DNA of 64,000 nucleotides from Bifidobacteriaceae bacterium. GTDB lineage: Bacteria; Actinomycetota; Actinomycetes; Actinomycetales; Bifidobacteriaceae. Position 1 is the stretch's first letter; the number at the start of each line of letters is the position of its first letter. The position numbers and the translations under genes are program-made. The notes below the pieces were generated by a model. It had not been told where the DNA came from, made no database searches, and saw only the letters and a list, made by a program, of their open reading frames with translations. The stretch covers positions 62,001-126,000 of the forward strand of contig JALCQD010000001.1 of the NCBI GenBank assembly GCA_022651005.1, written 5' to 3'. Below, piece by piece: positions 44,794 through 54,376 of the stretch.

Positions 44794-46304
44794 GCGCGAT
44801 GCTCCTTCTCGCCACTGTTCTCGCTGGCAATTTCGTCTTCAAAGCGGCTCAGCCGCCAATCGTACGGCACAGTGTGCGTCGCCGTGACCTCTTGCCCTCG
44901 CGTCGACAATGCCACACGAGCGATGTGCTCGTCGGCCGAAGAATCCAGTGTCATCAGGCGCTTCTCCAAGCGTCCCCGATGTTTCAGCAGATATCCAATC
45001 GCCATTGTTTGCACAGCGAAACTCAAATCCATGATGTCGATGGGATTGCCATTGCCGGCCGTGTAGTTGACGCCGTCGCCGTCGCTGAGCAGCCTCACCG
45101 TGGAGCCGCCGGGCACGTCGAGATCACGCACTGCGGCGTTGGCACGTGCGAAGCCTGTGATGTCATCGAGGGCAAGCTCGTTGGAAATGCCTCCGATGAC
45201 GCCCAGGATGGCCCGCTCTCGCATACGTCGCATGGTCTCAAGGCTGACGGTGTGGCGCACGCCGGTCGCAGATGTCACCATGTCGACATGGCCCGCAACA
45301 GAGGCGAGGTCCGCGGTCTCAAAGCCATCGAAGACCGCGCGCAAGCATGCCACCGGATCAATATCGCATATGGTGACCTTCGCGCCCAACGCGCGAATGC
45401 GGCGTGCGAAACCCGCACCAACCGGCCCATACCCCACCACGGCAACGGAGGCGCCGGCAAAAGCGTCGGAACCGAGAATGTCGAGCATCGTCGTCACGCA
45501 GGTCTCGCCGGTTCCGTGCGCATTGTCAAAATTCGTTTTCAGCGCGGAATCGTTGACCGCGATAACGGGGTATGTCAGCGCACGGTCACGGTCCATTGCC
45601 GCGAAGGCGCGAACGCCACTGGTGGTTTCCTCCGCTACTCCGATGAGATTCGCCGCCATCTGGGGACGTTCGCGCATCAGAAGTCGTGCAAAACTGGCGC
45701 CATCGTCGATGAGAATGTCCGGCTGAATGTCGTCAAGCAGTTTCAAGGCCTCTGTGCGGCGCCGCTCGGCGGACCACGCGCGCTGGGCCGACACCTCGAT
45801 GCCGCGCTTCTCCAGCTCCTCGATGACGCGGGGATCCGTGGACTCACCGTCACAGTAGATGCCAACAACGGCGCCTGCGGCTGCGAGCTCCTCGAGGAAC
45901 ACGGCAGTCTTAGGTTCCAGAACAATGCTGATGGCGAAGCGCACACCCGTAAGTGCACCATCTGCCGCAAGTTCAGCAATGAGTTTTCTGGTTACCGGCA
46001 TCCGCATGCGAGCGTGGTCGATGGCCTCAGCCCCACTCATTTGCGGCAACGGCGCGGAAGCTTCCTTATCGGTGAAATGTGAGGCATGAGCGGGTAATAC
46101 GGCACCCGTTGCGGCCTCGGCATCTCCTGCTAGCACAGCATCATACGTAAAATCGGCACCGACCTCATCTGCAGCAAGTCTCATGCCCCACTGTTGCGCC
46201 TGTGCCGCAATATCGGAGGCATCCTGCGGAACATATAACGAGGAGCCCGCCAACGAACGGTTCGTATCTCGCGACACCACACGCGCCCACTGCGCAAAAC
46301 TCAT
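44790..46304 (-). CDS. sahH: S-adenosylhomocysteine hydrolase-like protein (divergent)
   Basis: A 504-residue homologue of SAH hydrolase. Kept from the family are the redox and NAD parts: EETTSG (225-230), NDSALKTNFDN with K256, D260 and N261, and the Rossmann loop GYGPVGAG (291-298). Altered are substrate residues: the position of human H55 is Val in VLEPKTAV (128-135), that of H301 is G372, that of H353 is N420 in GNGNP, and C195 is T265. The C-terminal KPDHYRY peptide is missing and about 95 extra residues stand at the N terminus. The start ATG at 46304 has GAAGGGG upstream. It may act on another nucleoside thioether. Confidence 0.85.
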   Translation of the reverse strand: MSFAQWARVVSRDTNRSLAGSSLYVPQDASDIAAQAQQWGMRLAADEVGADFTYDAVLAGDAEAATGAVLPAHASHFTDKEASAPLPQMSGAEAIDHARMRMPVTRKLIAELAADGALTGVRFAISIVLEPKTAVFLEELAAAGAVVGIYCDGESTDPRVIEELEKRGIEVSAQRAWSAERRRTEALKLLDDIQPDILIDDGASFARLLMRERPQMAANLIGVAEETTSGVRAFAAMDRDRALTYPVIAVNDSALKTNFDNAHGTGETCVTTMLDILGSDAFAGASVAVVGYGPVGAGFARRIRALGAKVTICDIDPVACLRAVFDGFETADLASVAGHVDMVTSATGVRHTVSLETMRRMRERAILGVIGGISNELALDDITGFARANAAVRDLDVPGGSTVRLLSDGDGVNYTAGNGNPIDIMDLSFAVQTMAIGYLLKHRGRLEKRLMTLDSSADEHIARVALSTRGQEVTATHTVPYDWRLSRFEDEIASENSGEKEHRA

Positions 46305-46378
46305 GTTGAACCCCTTCGCCTTGGCCAGTGGCAATCACCACCGCAATCGCCCATTAGCCTAGCAAGCGGTCACACCTT

Positions 46379-47320
46379 TCACGTACACGAATATCCGGAA
46401 CGCCAGATCACCGCTCCGCCGATCAGCACCACCGCGCTCGCAGCGACGGCCCACCACGGGAATCCGGGGATATCGGGAGGATCGCCAGCAGAGTCAATGT
46501 CCGCTTGCGGCGTGGGGCTCACGCGCTCCCCTGTCACCAGGATTCGCTGCGAGTTGATGCCAAGCGGCGTGCACGTCACCAGCGTAACGAGGTCCCTGCC
46601 TTCCACCGGCCGCAGTGCCTCGGTTTCGTCGGACTCGACGACCTGCACCTCTACGACCTTGTAGGTGAGCACTTCGTCGAGGATGGTGAGTGTAAAAGTA
46701 TCGTCGTCTTTCACCTTGTTGAGATGAGTAAAGAGCGTGGAGGAGGCCAAACCCCTATGGCCCGTAAGAACCGAGCGTGTTCCAGAGCCTCCCACGGGCA
46801 GTGACGTTCCCTCAAGATGACCGATTCCATTTTTGAGTGTCTCGTCCGACGTGCCGTGGTATATGGGCAAGTCCACGTCGATAGAAGGTATTTTGATGCG
46901 GCCCATGAGGCCTGAAGAATCGACGGAGAGCAGATTGGAGTACGAGAGATCGGCGTCTGCACCAGCGTCCTCGCCGGCACCTTCGCCTGCACCAGATGTG
47001 GCGGAAGGAAGGCGATTATTGGCAGCGACCGCCGCAGAAAACACGAGAGTCTTGTTGTACCGCCGCGCGAGAGCGATCTGCTCACTTGCAGTGGGCTTCG
47101 CCTTCTCGACCTCCCGCGGATAGCGAGCGACGATTTCTGACTGATTGTACTGAGACACCCATGCGGCGGTGCTGGGATAGAGCATGAGCAGCACGCCGCC
47201 ACACACGAGAACGACGATGGCAATTGTGAACCACTGCGGTCGCCAACGCCGAGTACGAGCATCCGCGTTTGCGTTGCCTCGCTCCTGTGCTTTGGGGGCC
47301 GCAGTGGCTTTCAGTGTCAT
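46379..47320 (-). CDS. srtC: Class C sortase (pilin polymerase)
   Basis: A 313-residue membrane transpeptidase that links pilin subunits. There is an N-terminal membrane segment (31-50). The catalytic set is His in LTGHRGL near residue 185, Cys in VTLVTCTP near 248 and Arg in INSQRILVTG near 257. A second membrane segment lies at 287-307. The usual lid motif (Asp-Pro-aromatic) before the catalytic core is not seen; in its place is an acidic Gly/Ala stretch (SGAGEGAGEDAGADAD). Position after the major pilin fits pilus assembly. Confidence 0.92.
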   Translation of the reverse strand: MTLKATAAPKAQERGNANADARTRRWRPQWFTIAIVVLVCGGVLLMLYPSTAAWVSQYNQSEIVARYPREVEKAKPTASEQIALARRYNKTLVFSAAVAANNRLPSATSGAGEGAGEDAGADADLSYSNLLSVDSSGLMGRIKIPSIDVDLPIYHGTSDETLKNGIGHLEGTSLPVGGSGTRSVLTGHRGLASSTLFTHLNKVKDDDTFTLTILDEVLTYKVVEVQVVESDETEALRPVEGRDLVTLVTCTPLGINSQRILVTGERVSPTPQADIDSAGDPPDIPGFPWWAVAASAVVLIGGAVIWRSGYSCT

Positions 47321-47347
47321 CGTCGTCGCCTTCTGTGATTTATCAAC

Positions 47348-47389
47348 CTCCGGTAGGCGGATACTTTTTGCAGCGCCCGCCCACCGGAG
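47348..47389 (-). terminator. Hairpin between major pilin and sortase
   Basis: Paired blocks CTCCGGT/ACCGGAG and GGCGG/CCGCC, with one mismatch and a 16-base loop, lie in the 93-base gap. There is no T run on the minus side. It probably lowers sortase expression relative to pilin or protects the pilin mRNA. Confidence 0.55.
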
Positions 47390-47413
47390 AACTCACATCA
47401 CTATTGTGTTGCT

Positions 47414-48955
47414 TTACTGCTGAGCACTGACGCGCATGCGGTGACGTTTGATGGCGATGAGGCCACCAGCCGTCACCAGCATCGCGATACCGATGCCGAT
47501 GATGACCACAGTTCCCGCCGATCCGGTAAGTGGCAGACCGGGGATGATGGGCGGGTAGTTGGTGATAGTTTCTCTGGTGATATAGGTGCCACCATTTGCC
47601 GAAATTGTCACTTTTCGCGGAGTTGCATCAAGAACGTATCCTGCTGGAGCCACGGTTTCCACAATCCAATAATCTCGGCTCTGTGGATCACCGTTATTGC
47701 CGATCCACAAGAGGCCAAATTCCAGGGTTCCGCCAGCCACTGTGCCATTACCAATAGGACTTTCGCCCTTTGCGCCACTCACGTCATCATAGATCTCGAA
47801 TACCGCGCCATTGAGACTTTCATCCGTATTGCCATCAACTTTCGAAATGATGAGCTTGCCCCATTCAGTGGACTGCACTTCGCTCTTTAGATCATTCTCA
47901 TTGACGAAGGTTTCTGCTTTGTTCTCATACTTACCTACCTCCAACACCTTTGTTTTAAAAGTCAAAACGATATCAAGGCCCATGGAGCCTTCTTTTTTAA
48001 GAGCCTCATCTAGTTTTTTAACACCTTGCTCCGTAAAGATGACAGAAAGCTTATTCCCATTCGTAGCCGATGGATCTACGATGTTGAAGTCTTTCTCTGA
48101 AGAAATCTCGACACCTGCCACACTGACAACTGCCGTTGATTCGACGTATTCAAGTTTGGGATCCAAAGTGTCATCCATTTCGAATCGAATAAGCTCATCG
48201 GTGTCGTTCAATGCAGGAAGTGTCTGAGTTACCGACCAGCCAATGACGCCACCCAAGTGGTCATCAGGATCTTCCGCTTTCTTCACGGGATCCTCCACGG
48301 TGTTGTTCTTAGGATAAGCGTGCACGTCATAGAGCCACTGATTGGTGGCATCGCCATTTTCGTCAACAAGATTGAGAGGAATGGTGACTAAGAATGGCGC
48401 AGTTTTCGTCACAATATCGTGGAGTCCAGAACCTATTTCCTCTATCAAATAGAGCCCCAATGGAAGATTCGAGAAGACTGCAATTCCTTTTTCATTAGTT
48501 CTCTGGATTGGAGTATTCCCTATTCTGAAACCACCATCTTTTATTTCGTTGACTCTATTAGCAACATCCGAGGTTTTAAGATTCTGCCATCCCTCAGCCG
48601 TCGTGAGATTGAAATCAAGTGCTGCACTATCTGGATCATTAGGATCTGCAACTGTACCAAGCACTGCCGTAGCAGTAAAAGTCACTCCTGAAAGCGGCTC
48701 ACCTCCCACCGTCGATTCACCTGCATCGTCTACGAGCTCCATGCCATTATTGACATCTCCAGTTTCGGCTCCATCAAGCTTATGGAGCGTCAATGATCCA
48801 CTCTCAGGTGCGCTCGGATCTGTCGGCTGCACTGAAGATGGCGCCGCTGCCGCCACTCCCGCTCCTCCGAAGAGCCCTGCAAAAATCAATCCTGCCGCTC
48901 CCATCAGCGCAACAGCGCGGTGCTTCCAAGAACGACCTACCTGTGTCTTATCCAT
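47414..48955 (-). CDS. Major pilin subunit with LPLTG anchor (FimA-like)
   Basis: A 513-residue secreted backbone pilin. The signal peptide ends near residue 38 after AAAA. The pilin motif YPKN near residue 213 provides the Lys for the isopeptide link, and an E-box-like ETVAPAGYVLD lies near 434. The end is LPLTG near 472, a membrane segment and a basic tail. Cna_B-type domains are expected in the middle. I prefer the ATG at 48955, with AAAGGA at proper distance, over the GTG at 48964. Base composition is somewhat more AT-rich than in the enzymes around it. Confidence 0.92.
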   Translation of the reverse strand: MDKTQVGRSWKHRAVALMGAAGLIFAGLFGGAGVAAAAPSSVQPTDPSAPESGSLTLHKLDGAETGDVNNGMELVDDAGESTVGGEPLSGVTFTATAVLGTVADPNDPDSAALDFNLTTAEGWQNLKTSDVANRVNEIKDGGFRIGNTPIQRTNEKGIAVFSNLPLGLYLIEEIGSGLHDIVTKTAPFLVTIPLNLVDENGDATNQWLYDVHAYPKNNTVEDPVKKAEDPDDHLGGVIGWSVTQTLPALNDTDELIRFEMDDTLDPKLEYVESTAVVSVAGVEISSEKDFNIVDPSATNGNKLSVIFTEQGVKKLDEALKKEGSMGLDIVLTFKTKVLEVGKYENKAETFVNENDLKSEVQSTEWGKLIISKVDGNTDESLNGAVFEIYDDVSGAKGESPIGNGTVAGGTLEFGLLWIGNNGDPQSRDYWIVETVAPAGYVLDATPRKVTISANGGTYITRETITNYPPIIPGLPLTGSAGTVVIIGIGIAMLVTAGGLIAIKRHRMRVSAQQ

Positions 48956-49025
48956 TGTGCTCACTTCCTTTCATCCCGTGCCGTTGTGTACGACGAAATC
49001 GGTGGTGTGTTGTGTATAGCGCGAA

Positions 49026-51989
49026 CTATTCGCCAGTGTCTGTTGTCGATAAACCACTCGTCGCATGTGTTCTCCTTTGTGTGCGATACAGATGAACTCC
49101 AAAACCAACAATGAGGGTGAGGATCACGGTGAGACCACCCGCAATCCAATAGGCGTCCGAACTCGAGCCACCCGTAAGCGGCAAAGAGGGAATATCAGGA
49201 CGGGTATTCACGAAAGCTGTGTCGAATTGAAAATCCAGCGCTGTTGCCGAAATAGTGAAGGGATACTTCGCGGAATCGAGAACATAGCCGAAAGGTGCCT
49301 CTGTTTCGACAAGCTCGTACTCGCCCCAGGCAAGACCCTCCACTTTGAAAGAACCGGCAGCGGAGTCAGTGTCCTTGCCTTCATACATCTCTTGACCCGT
49401 ATAATCTTCAACGATAATCTCGTCACCTTTTGGAGCAACGGGAGTGATGGTCCAGGTGGATCCCGCCAGAGGGGTTGTGCTCCCGTCAGCACTCTTTTCA
49501 ACTTTCTTCCACGTCACCGTGCCCCTCTTGGCTGTGTTGACAAAAGCTACATCAAAAGAAAATCCTGAGGCCGTAAGCGTGAAAGGATGCGGAGTGCTAT
49601 CAAACACATAACCATCGGGAGCGGATTCTTCGGTGAGCGTGTAGTCCCCTAGTTGCAAGTCCATGACCAAGAAGTGTCCATCCCTGTCGTCCTTGTCTTG
49701 ACCGAGATTATCCTCAATGGTGATCGTTTCGGTGGTTGGTGCCGTTCTCTTCAGGGTCCATGTGGTTCCTCCGAGAGATTCCCCCGAATCGTTTTTCTTC
49801 TGCCACGACACGTTTGCCACATCAGGCTCAGGTAGAGGTTTGTTGGTGTAAACGACCATAACTTCGTCGCCTGATTCGATATCTTCTACCATGAAGTCTG
49901 TCGCAGCAGGAGCCGTAACTTCTACAGGATCACTTGTTGTGCCATCCGCATGCTTGATCGTGTATGTATACTTCACGAACTCGTATCCCGCATACTCAGA
50001 CGGCGTCATGAGCATTCCCTCGTCGATCTTTACGCTGGCATTCTGACCTTCTGGAGTGGTAAATTGCAATGCCCACTGGGCCATATGGGATGCGCCAATG
50101 GTAGGGAGCGTCGAAACAGCACTTCCCGTTGAACAATTGCGCCCGCCAGCCGTGATTTCGCAGAGTTCCACGTCTCCGTTTGCATTATCTGCCGTTTTCT
50201 GCACCTTCATGGGCCATCCGGCAATAGTCGACGGATTGTTCCCATCTGTATCCGTCACGCTTTTTTGGACTCGAATGGATGCCGAGCACTGCGAGCGCTG
50301 CGCGATGGTATGCAATACATCGTCCAGGTCCTCAAAATTAGTGGCATCGTAGGTGTCGGCCACACTGGAAATGGCGTTGAGATTAACACGTGACGCCTCT
50401 GGCATGCCAATGCCGACAGTCAGAACGGATGTTCCTTCCGACTTCAGATAGTTTGCCGAGGCAATCGCCTCCTCTATAGCTCGAAGATCTGTGGCGGAAC
50501 CAATGCCCGCACTGGCGTCTGATAGGTATCGTGTGGGATTGCCATCTGTCAACATGATCACCGCATCCCATTCCGTTCCCACTAAGCGCAACGCATGATC
50601 CCAATTTGTGGCAACATCCTTCACTGCCTGGAATTTATCAATCGCATCCGTCACCGTGGCAATTCCTGCTGCATCCGCTATTGATGTTGCAGGCAACGCC
50701 TGATAGGCCGTCTCGTTAAACCCATAAAGGCCCATGTACGTATTGGTCGACCCGAGCCCTCTGGACGATGCGAAAGACTTGGCGGCATCCTTCATCTTCT
50801 CGATTTCCGTCTCATCGACAGAACCAGATTGATCAATGATCAACGCAACCTTTAATGGATCGTCGGTTAAGCACATTCCCGGGAAAGCGGGATTGTTGCG
50901 AACGTGGGACCATTTCCCAGACACAGTTCGGTACCTGGAATCAGAAATATGAGTTGCCTGAGTAGACAGAGGTGTCGAGACGTTGCCGTCGCCTCCCGAA
51001 ATACGAAAAGCATACCGATACTGACCTATTGAGTCCTGAGTTCCCAAAGCTAAATTGTCAACTTTCGAAAAAGGGTCGGCCACGCTATATTCAAGAATCC
51101 AATACGGCAATCTATCCCAAAACCATCCCGGTGCAACCTTGATACGGCATACGCCATCTTCACGAGTAAAACCGTCTTGCACTCCACCAGTCGTGCAATA
51201 CAAAGCATTGTCCAATGTCGTCGGAAGCGCCGGAGGTGTGCTTGAGGAGCTTTGGACTGCCACGTACACAGCTCCGTTCAACCCTTTGATGGTATCCGTC
51301 GCACCATCACGGTCTCCGGCCGCAGTGACGGTAATGGTTCGCGTCGTACCAGTAGCCCAGTTGTATCCATCTCCGCTTGCGAAGCCTACAACCTCAGAAT
51401 CTTCCTGCTCAGTATCCTCCTTGGTTGAAATTTCATCATCCGACGTCTCATCGAGGGCAGCTTCCTCGTCCTCGCTTTTCTGTGCAGGTTCTTCTTGTTC
51501 CTGTGCGTCAGAGGGCACGTTGGTTTCGGTCGACTCAGCATCGCTCGTTCCGGAGGATTGAGAGGATTCAGGAGATCCAGCCGATTCCGGAGATTCCGTA
51601 TTTGCAGCCTCATTGCTGCCATCTGTCTCCGGAGAGGATTCAGGGGAAGAACCCGAAGACACATCTTCGGACACGCCGTCATCGTTCACTACTTTTGTGC
51701 CATCACCGGCCTGTTCGCCGTCTACGGCCACGTTATCTACTGACGACTTTTCAGACCCATCTGTGTCGTCGTTCGTCGTCGAAGCGTTCGCCACCGTTGG
51801 AGTGGGATCGTTGCCCGGCGGGGACGAATCTCCAGAGGCTTTCACAGGCAGAAGAGATGACACGACGAGAACAATGGCAGCAACAACACTCACAACGAGA
51901 ATGAAACGACTGCGCACGCTGGCAGCATCTTTCCCGGCAAGGATCTTGAGCGGTGCTCCAAGATATTTTCGAAGGGTTTTCGAGAGCAT
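49026..51989 (-). CDS. Large pilus tip adhesin with von Willebrand A domain
   Basis: A 987-residue cell-wall protein. An N-terminal signal/membrane segment (27-50) is followed by a Ser/Glu/Asp-rich stalk (about 55-195) and a beta-rich part. A vWA domain begins near 380 with the metal site DQSGS (DxSxS) and the later MLTDGNPT segment. Two Cna_B-like repeats with ETAP-type E-boxes follow (TEESAPDGYVFD and VETEAPFGYVLD). It ends in LPLTG, a membrane segment and a basic tail. The start is the ATG at 51989 with AGAGGT before it. The first gene of the pilus unit, it is the likely adhesin at the tip; the host or matrix target is unknown. Confidence 0.88.
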   Translation of the reverse strand: MLSKTLRKYLGAPLKILAGKDAASVRSRFILVVSVVAAIVLVVSSLLPVKASGDSSPPGNDPTPTVANASTTNDDTDGSEKSSVDNVAVDGEQAGDGTKVVNDDGVSEDVSSGSSPESSPETDGSNEAANTESPESAGSPESSQSSGTSDAESTETNVPSDAQEQEEPAQKSEDEEAALDETSDDEISTKEDTEQEDSEVVGFASGDGYNWATGTTRTITVTAAGDRDGATDTIKGLNGAVYVAVQSSSSTPPALPTTLDNALYCTTGGVQDGFTREDGVCRIKVAPGWFWDRLPYWILEYSVADPFSKVDNLALGTQDSIGQYRYAFRISGGDGNVSTPLSTQATHISDSRYRTVSGKWSHVRNNPAFPGMCLTDDPLKVALIIDQSGSVDETEIEKMKDAAKSFASSRGLGSTNTYMGLYGFNETAYQALPATSIADAAGIATVTDAIDKFQAVKDVATNWDHALRLVGTEWDAVIMLTDGNPTRYLSDASAGIGSATDLRAIEEAIASANYLKSEGTSVLTVGIGMPEASRVNLNAISSVADTYDATNFEDLDDVLHTIAQRSQCSASIRVQKSVTDTDGNNPSTIAGWPMKVQKTADNANGDVELCEITAGGRNCSTGSAVSTLPTIGASHMAQWALQFTTPEGQNASVKIDEGMLMTPSEYAGYEFVKYTYTIKHADGTTSDPVEVTAPAATDFMVEDIESGDEVMVVYTNKPLPEPDVANVSWQKKNDSGESLGGTTWTLKRTAPTTETITIEDNLGQDKDDRDGHFLVMDLQLGDYTLTEESAPDGYVFDSTPHPFTLTASGFSFDVAFVNTAKRGTVTWKKVEKSADGSTTPLAGSTWTITPVAPKGDEIIVEDYTGQEMYEGKDTDSAAGSFKVEGLAWGEYELVETEAPFGYVLDSAKYPFTISATALDFQFDTAFVNTRPDIPSLPLTGGSSSDAYWIAGGLTVILTLIVGFGVHLYRTQRRTHATSGLSTTDTGE

Positions 51990-52272
51990 CGTACCTCTGC
52001 CTTTCTGTGGTGTTGATGTGATATTTCTGTCAATCAATACACATGGGCTTCTTGCTCTCAGAAATTAAGTTTACATAAGTACTCAATCTGTTGACATCTT
52101 TTCAGCGTGTCGCATTACCTTCAGATCTCAGAAACGTTGGAATATCAGTAAAAGATTTCCCCACGCTCGAGAAGAGGGTTCTATCACCGTGAACGTTCAA
52201 ATTATCTCCCCAAAATCCCTTTGGAGAAACCACCAAACACTCTGTCCAGAAAGTTGCGTCCGCGAACCACTA

Positions 52273-53574
52273 CTACACCGCAAGTAACGCATCCACCGTC
52301 TCAAGCAACGTCGTGATTCCCCCACGGAATTCCTCCGGCTCGGGCAGCAGAGACACGGCCACATACCCATTGCTCACCATGTCAAAGAAATACCCCGGTT
52401 GGGCGGTGGTGGCATGGTCTCGGATCAAAGCGCCCACCAACTCATTCTCATCAATCACGCTGGGGAACCGCAGCAGCACGTTCCATCCGCCCTCGGGTTG
52501 CAGCAGTGACACCACCCCCGAAGAACTCCCCGCCAACGCGGCCTCGAGAGTCACAAGATTCGTGCGCGTTCTTTCACGAATGCGCAACAACTGTGCTGGC
52601 ACCTCTGCGAGCATGCGCGGAATCTGCTCCGCGATGATGCCCGACATCGGCAGAAAATCATCAGCAATCACGTCCAAACGCCGCAGAGCATCCGCAACAT
52701 CGCCCCCTGGTCCCGACACCTGAATCCATCCGACCTTTGCATGCGGCGCCGCCAGCATCTTGGAGAAGCCGTCGAGCCCAAAGGTGAGCACGCGGCTCTC
52801 CCCCGCCACTCTGTGCGGAGTCTCAAGCGGAAGCAACGGGAAGTCGAAGAACACTTCGTCGGCAATAATCGCCATTCCGAACCGTTCACACAGAGTCACC
52901 AGGCGCTCGTAATCCTGCTCCCCCACATAGGATCCCGTGGGATTGTTGGGATTGATGAGTATCAGAGCACGAATCTGCGGCTCGGAGGATTCCTCCTGAT
53001 TGCGCTCCAGCGTGCGCTCGATATCGGGAACGTCGATGGTCCACGAGCCGTCGTAGCGCAGCGGATACGTCACAGCAGTGACTCCCTCGAGCCGGCCGAT
53101 GGATTCGATGAGAGGGTATCCCGGCGTAGGGCACAGCACCGCCTCACCGGGATCGCACAGCAGCTTCATGAGCCATGAATAGGCCTGCGACGTGGAGCTC
53201 GTGAGATAGACGCGCGCCGGGTCCACTGCGTTCGCCTCGCCATGCGCGCCGAACGTGAGGCTCGTGCCCGTCTCCGTTGTGATCTCAACCGTATCGGCCG
53301 GCCGGCCCTGCACCTCGCGCTCCGCGTCTGACCCCTGCGCACGAGCGCTCAGAAATTGTGCGAGCGCCTCACGAGCTGCCACGGGTCCCTTTGGATCGGC
53401 GTTGTACTGCTGCGGGACGCTGATAGGCGCGAGACCATGATGTGTTGGATTCGAATCATTCAGTTGGTACAGCGCAATGCCTTTGCGCTTCGCGGAGTTT
53501 TGGGCCGCGATGATGGGATTCGGCTGGCTGATATCGACCCTACGGGAAAAGTGTACGGACGTAACGTGCCTCAC
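52273..53574 (-). CDS. Class I/II PLP-dependent aminotransferase
   Basis: A 433-residue fold-type I aminotransferase. VYLTSSTSQAYSWLMKLL marks the cofactor pocket, LINPNNPTGSYV near 205 holds the conserved Asn, IADEVFFDF near 232 the Asp, and the PLP Lys is in LDGFSKMLAAP near 262. The GTG start overlaps the stop of the glucokinase gene (GTGA). The substrate is unknown; the family includes alanine and aspartate aminotransferases. The 283-base gap after it (51990-52272) holds the pilus promoter region; I see no gene there. Confidence 0.88.
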   Translation of the reverse strand: MRHVTSVHFSRRVDISQPNPIIAAQNSAKRKGIALYQLNDSNPTHHGLAPISVPQQYNADPKGPVAAREALAQFLSARAQGSDAEREVQGRPADTVEITTETGTSLTFGAHGEANAVDPARVYLTSSTSQAYSWLMKLLCDPGEAVLCPTPGYPLIESIGRLEGVTAVTYPLRYDGSWTIDVPDIERTLERNQEESSEPQIRALILINPNNPTGSYVGEQDYERLVTLCERFGMAIIADEVFFDFPLLPLETPHRVAGESRVLTFGLDGFSKMLAAPHAKVGWIQVSGPGGDVADALRRLDVIADDFLPMSGIIAEQIPRMLAEVPAQLLRIRERTRTNLVTLEAALAGSSSGVVSLLQPEGGWNVLLRFPSVIDENELVGALIRDHATTAQPGYFFDMVSNGYVAVSLLPEPEEFRGGITTLLETVDALLAV

Positions 53575-54347
53575 TTCTGGGCGTGTGCGGAAGTCTGTTT
53601 GCTGGCGAAGTAGCCGGCTCCGATGATTCCGGCATCGTTGAGCAGCGCCGCGGGTACAAGCGGAGTCTCAACGTCGATATAGCGGAAGAATTTTGCTGAT
53701 TTCTTGCTCACCCCGCCGCCCACCACGAAGAGCTCAGGGCTGAAGTATCCCTCGAGACGGGAATAGTATTTAGTGAGGCGTTCGCCCCATTTTTCCCAGC
53801 TCAGATCCTTGCGCGAGCGCGCTGCATCGGATGTGTATTTTTCGGCGTCCTTGCCGTTGAGCTCGAGATGCCCCAGTTCTGTGTTTGGCACGAGGATGCC
53901 GTCGATGATCAACGCTGTGCCAATGCCAGTGCCAAGCGTCGTCGCGATCACCAAACCGTGACGTCCCTTGGCGGCACCAAACTGCACTTCCGCGAGACCT
54001 GCCGCATCCGCGTCGTTGACCACATGAATCTCACGTCCGCTACGTTTGGTAAGCAGCTGATTGATATCAACGCCCACCCATGACTGATCAAGATTGGCCA
54101 TGTAGTCAATGGGCTTGCCCGGCTTAATGGGGGCAGGAAACGCAACGCCAACGGGCGTACCATCTTCCACGTCATATTGATCGAGCAGCTGGGTGACAAT
54201 ACTCGCCACCGCCTCGGGAGTGGAAACCTCAGGCGTAGGGATACGCGTGCGGTCCGCAGCGAAACGTCCGTTCACAAGGTCCACGGGCGCACCCTTGATG
54301 CCCGAGCCACCGATGTCGATTCCAAAAGCTTGTGCGGTAGCAATCAT
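53571..54347 (-). CDS. ppgK: Polyphosphate glucokinase (ROK family)
   Basis: A 258-residue ROK-fold kinase. [17 protein letters not shown] at residues 8-24 is the phosphate loop, [13 protein letters not shown] near 110 is the sugar/catalytic Asp, [11 protein letters not shown] near 137 follows, and ELGHLEL near 157 carries the conserved EHG-like site. Length and motifs match actinobacterial PpgK, which uses polyphosphate or ATP to phosphorylate glucose. GAAAGG precedes the ATG. It lies downstream of the glycosyltransferase gene on the same strand. Confidence 0.92.
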   Translation of the reverse strand: MIATAQAFGIDIGGSGIKGAPVDLVNGRFAADRTRIPTPEVSTPEAVASIVTQLLDQYDVEDGTPVGVAFPAPIKPGKPIDYMANLDQSWVGVDINQLLTKRSGREIHVVNDADAAGLAEVQFGAAKGRHGLVIATTLGTGIGTALIIDGILVPNTELGHLELNGKDAEKYTSDAARSRKDLSWEKWGERLTKYYSRLEGYFSPELFVVGGGVSKKSAKFFRYIDVETPLVPAALLNDAGIIGAGYFASKQTSAHAQK

Positions 54348-54376
54348 GATCTGCCTTTCTCTCTGCCCTGCATCGC

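Noticed and set aside
44799-46082. 427-codon plus-strand open frame
   Set aside because: Antisense to the SAHH-like gene, whose motifs are clear.
52200-52230. Possible terminator after the aminotransferase gene
   Set aside because: The stem needs a two-base bulge and has few GC pairs; not convincing by eye.
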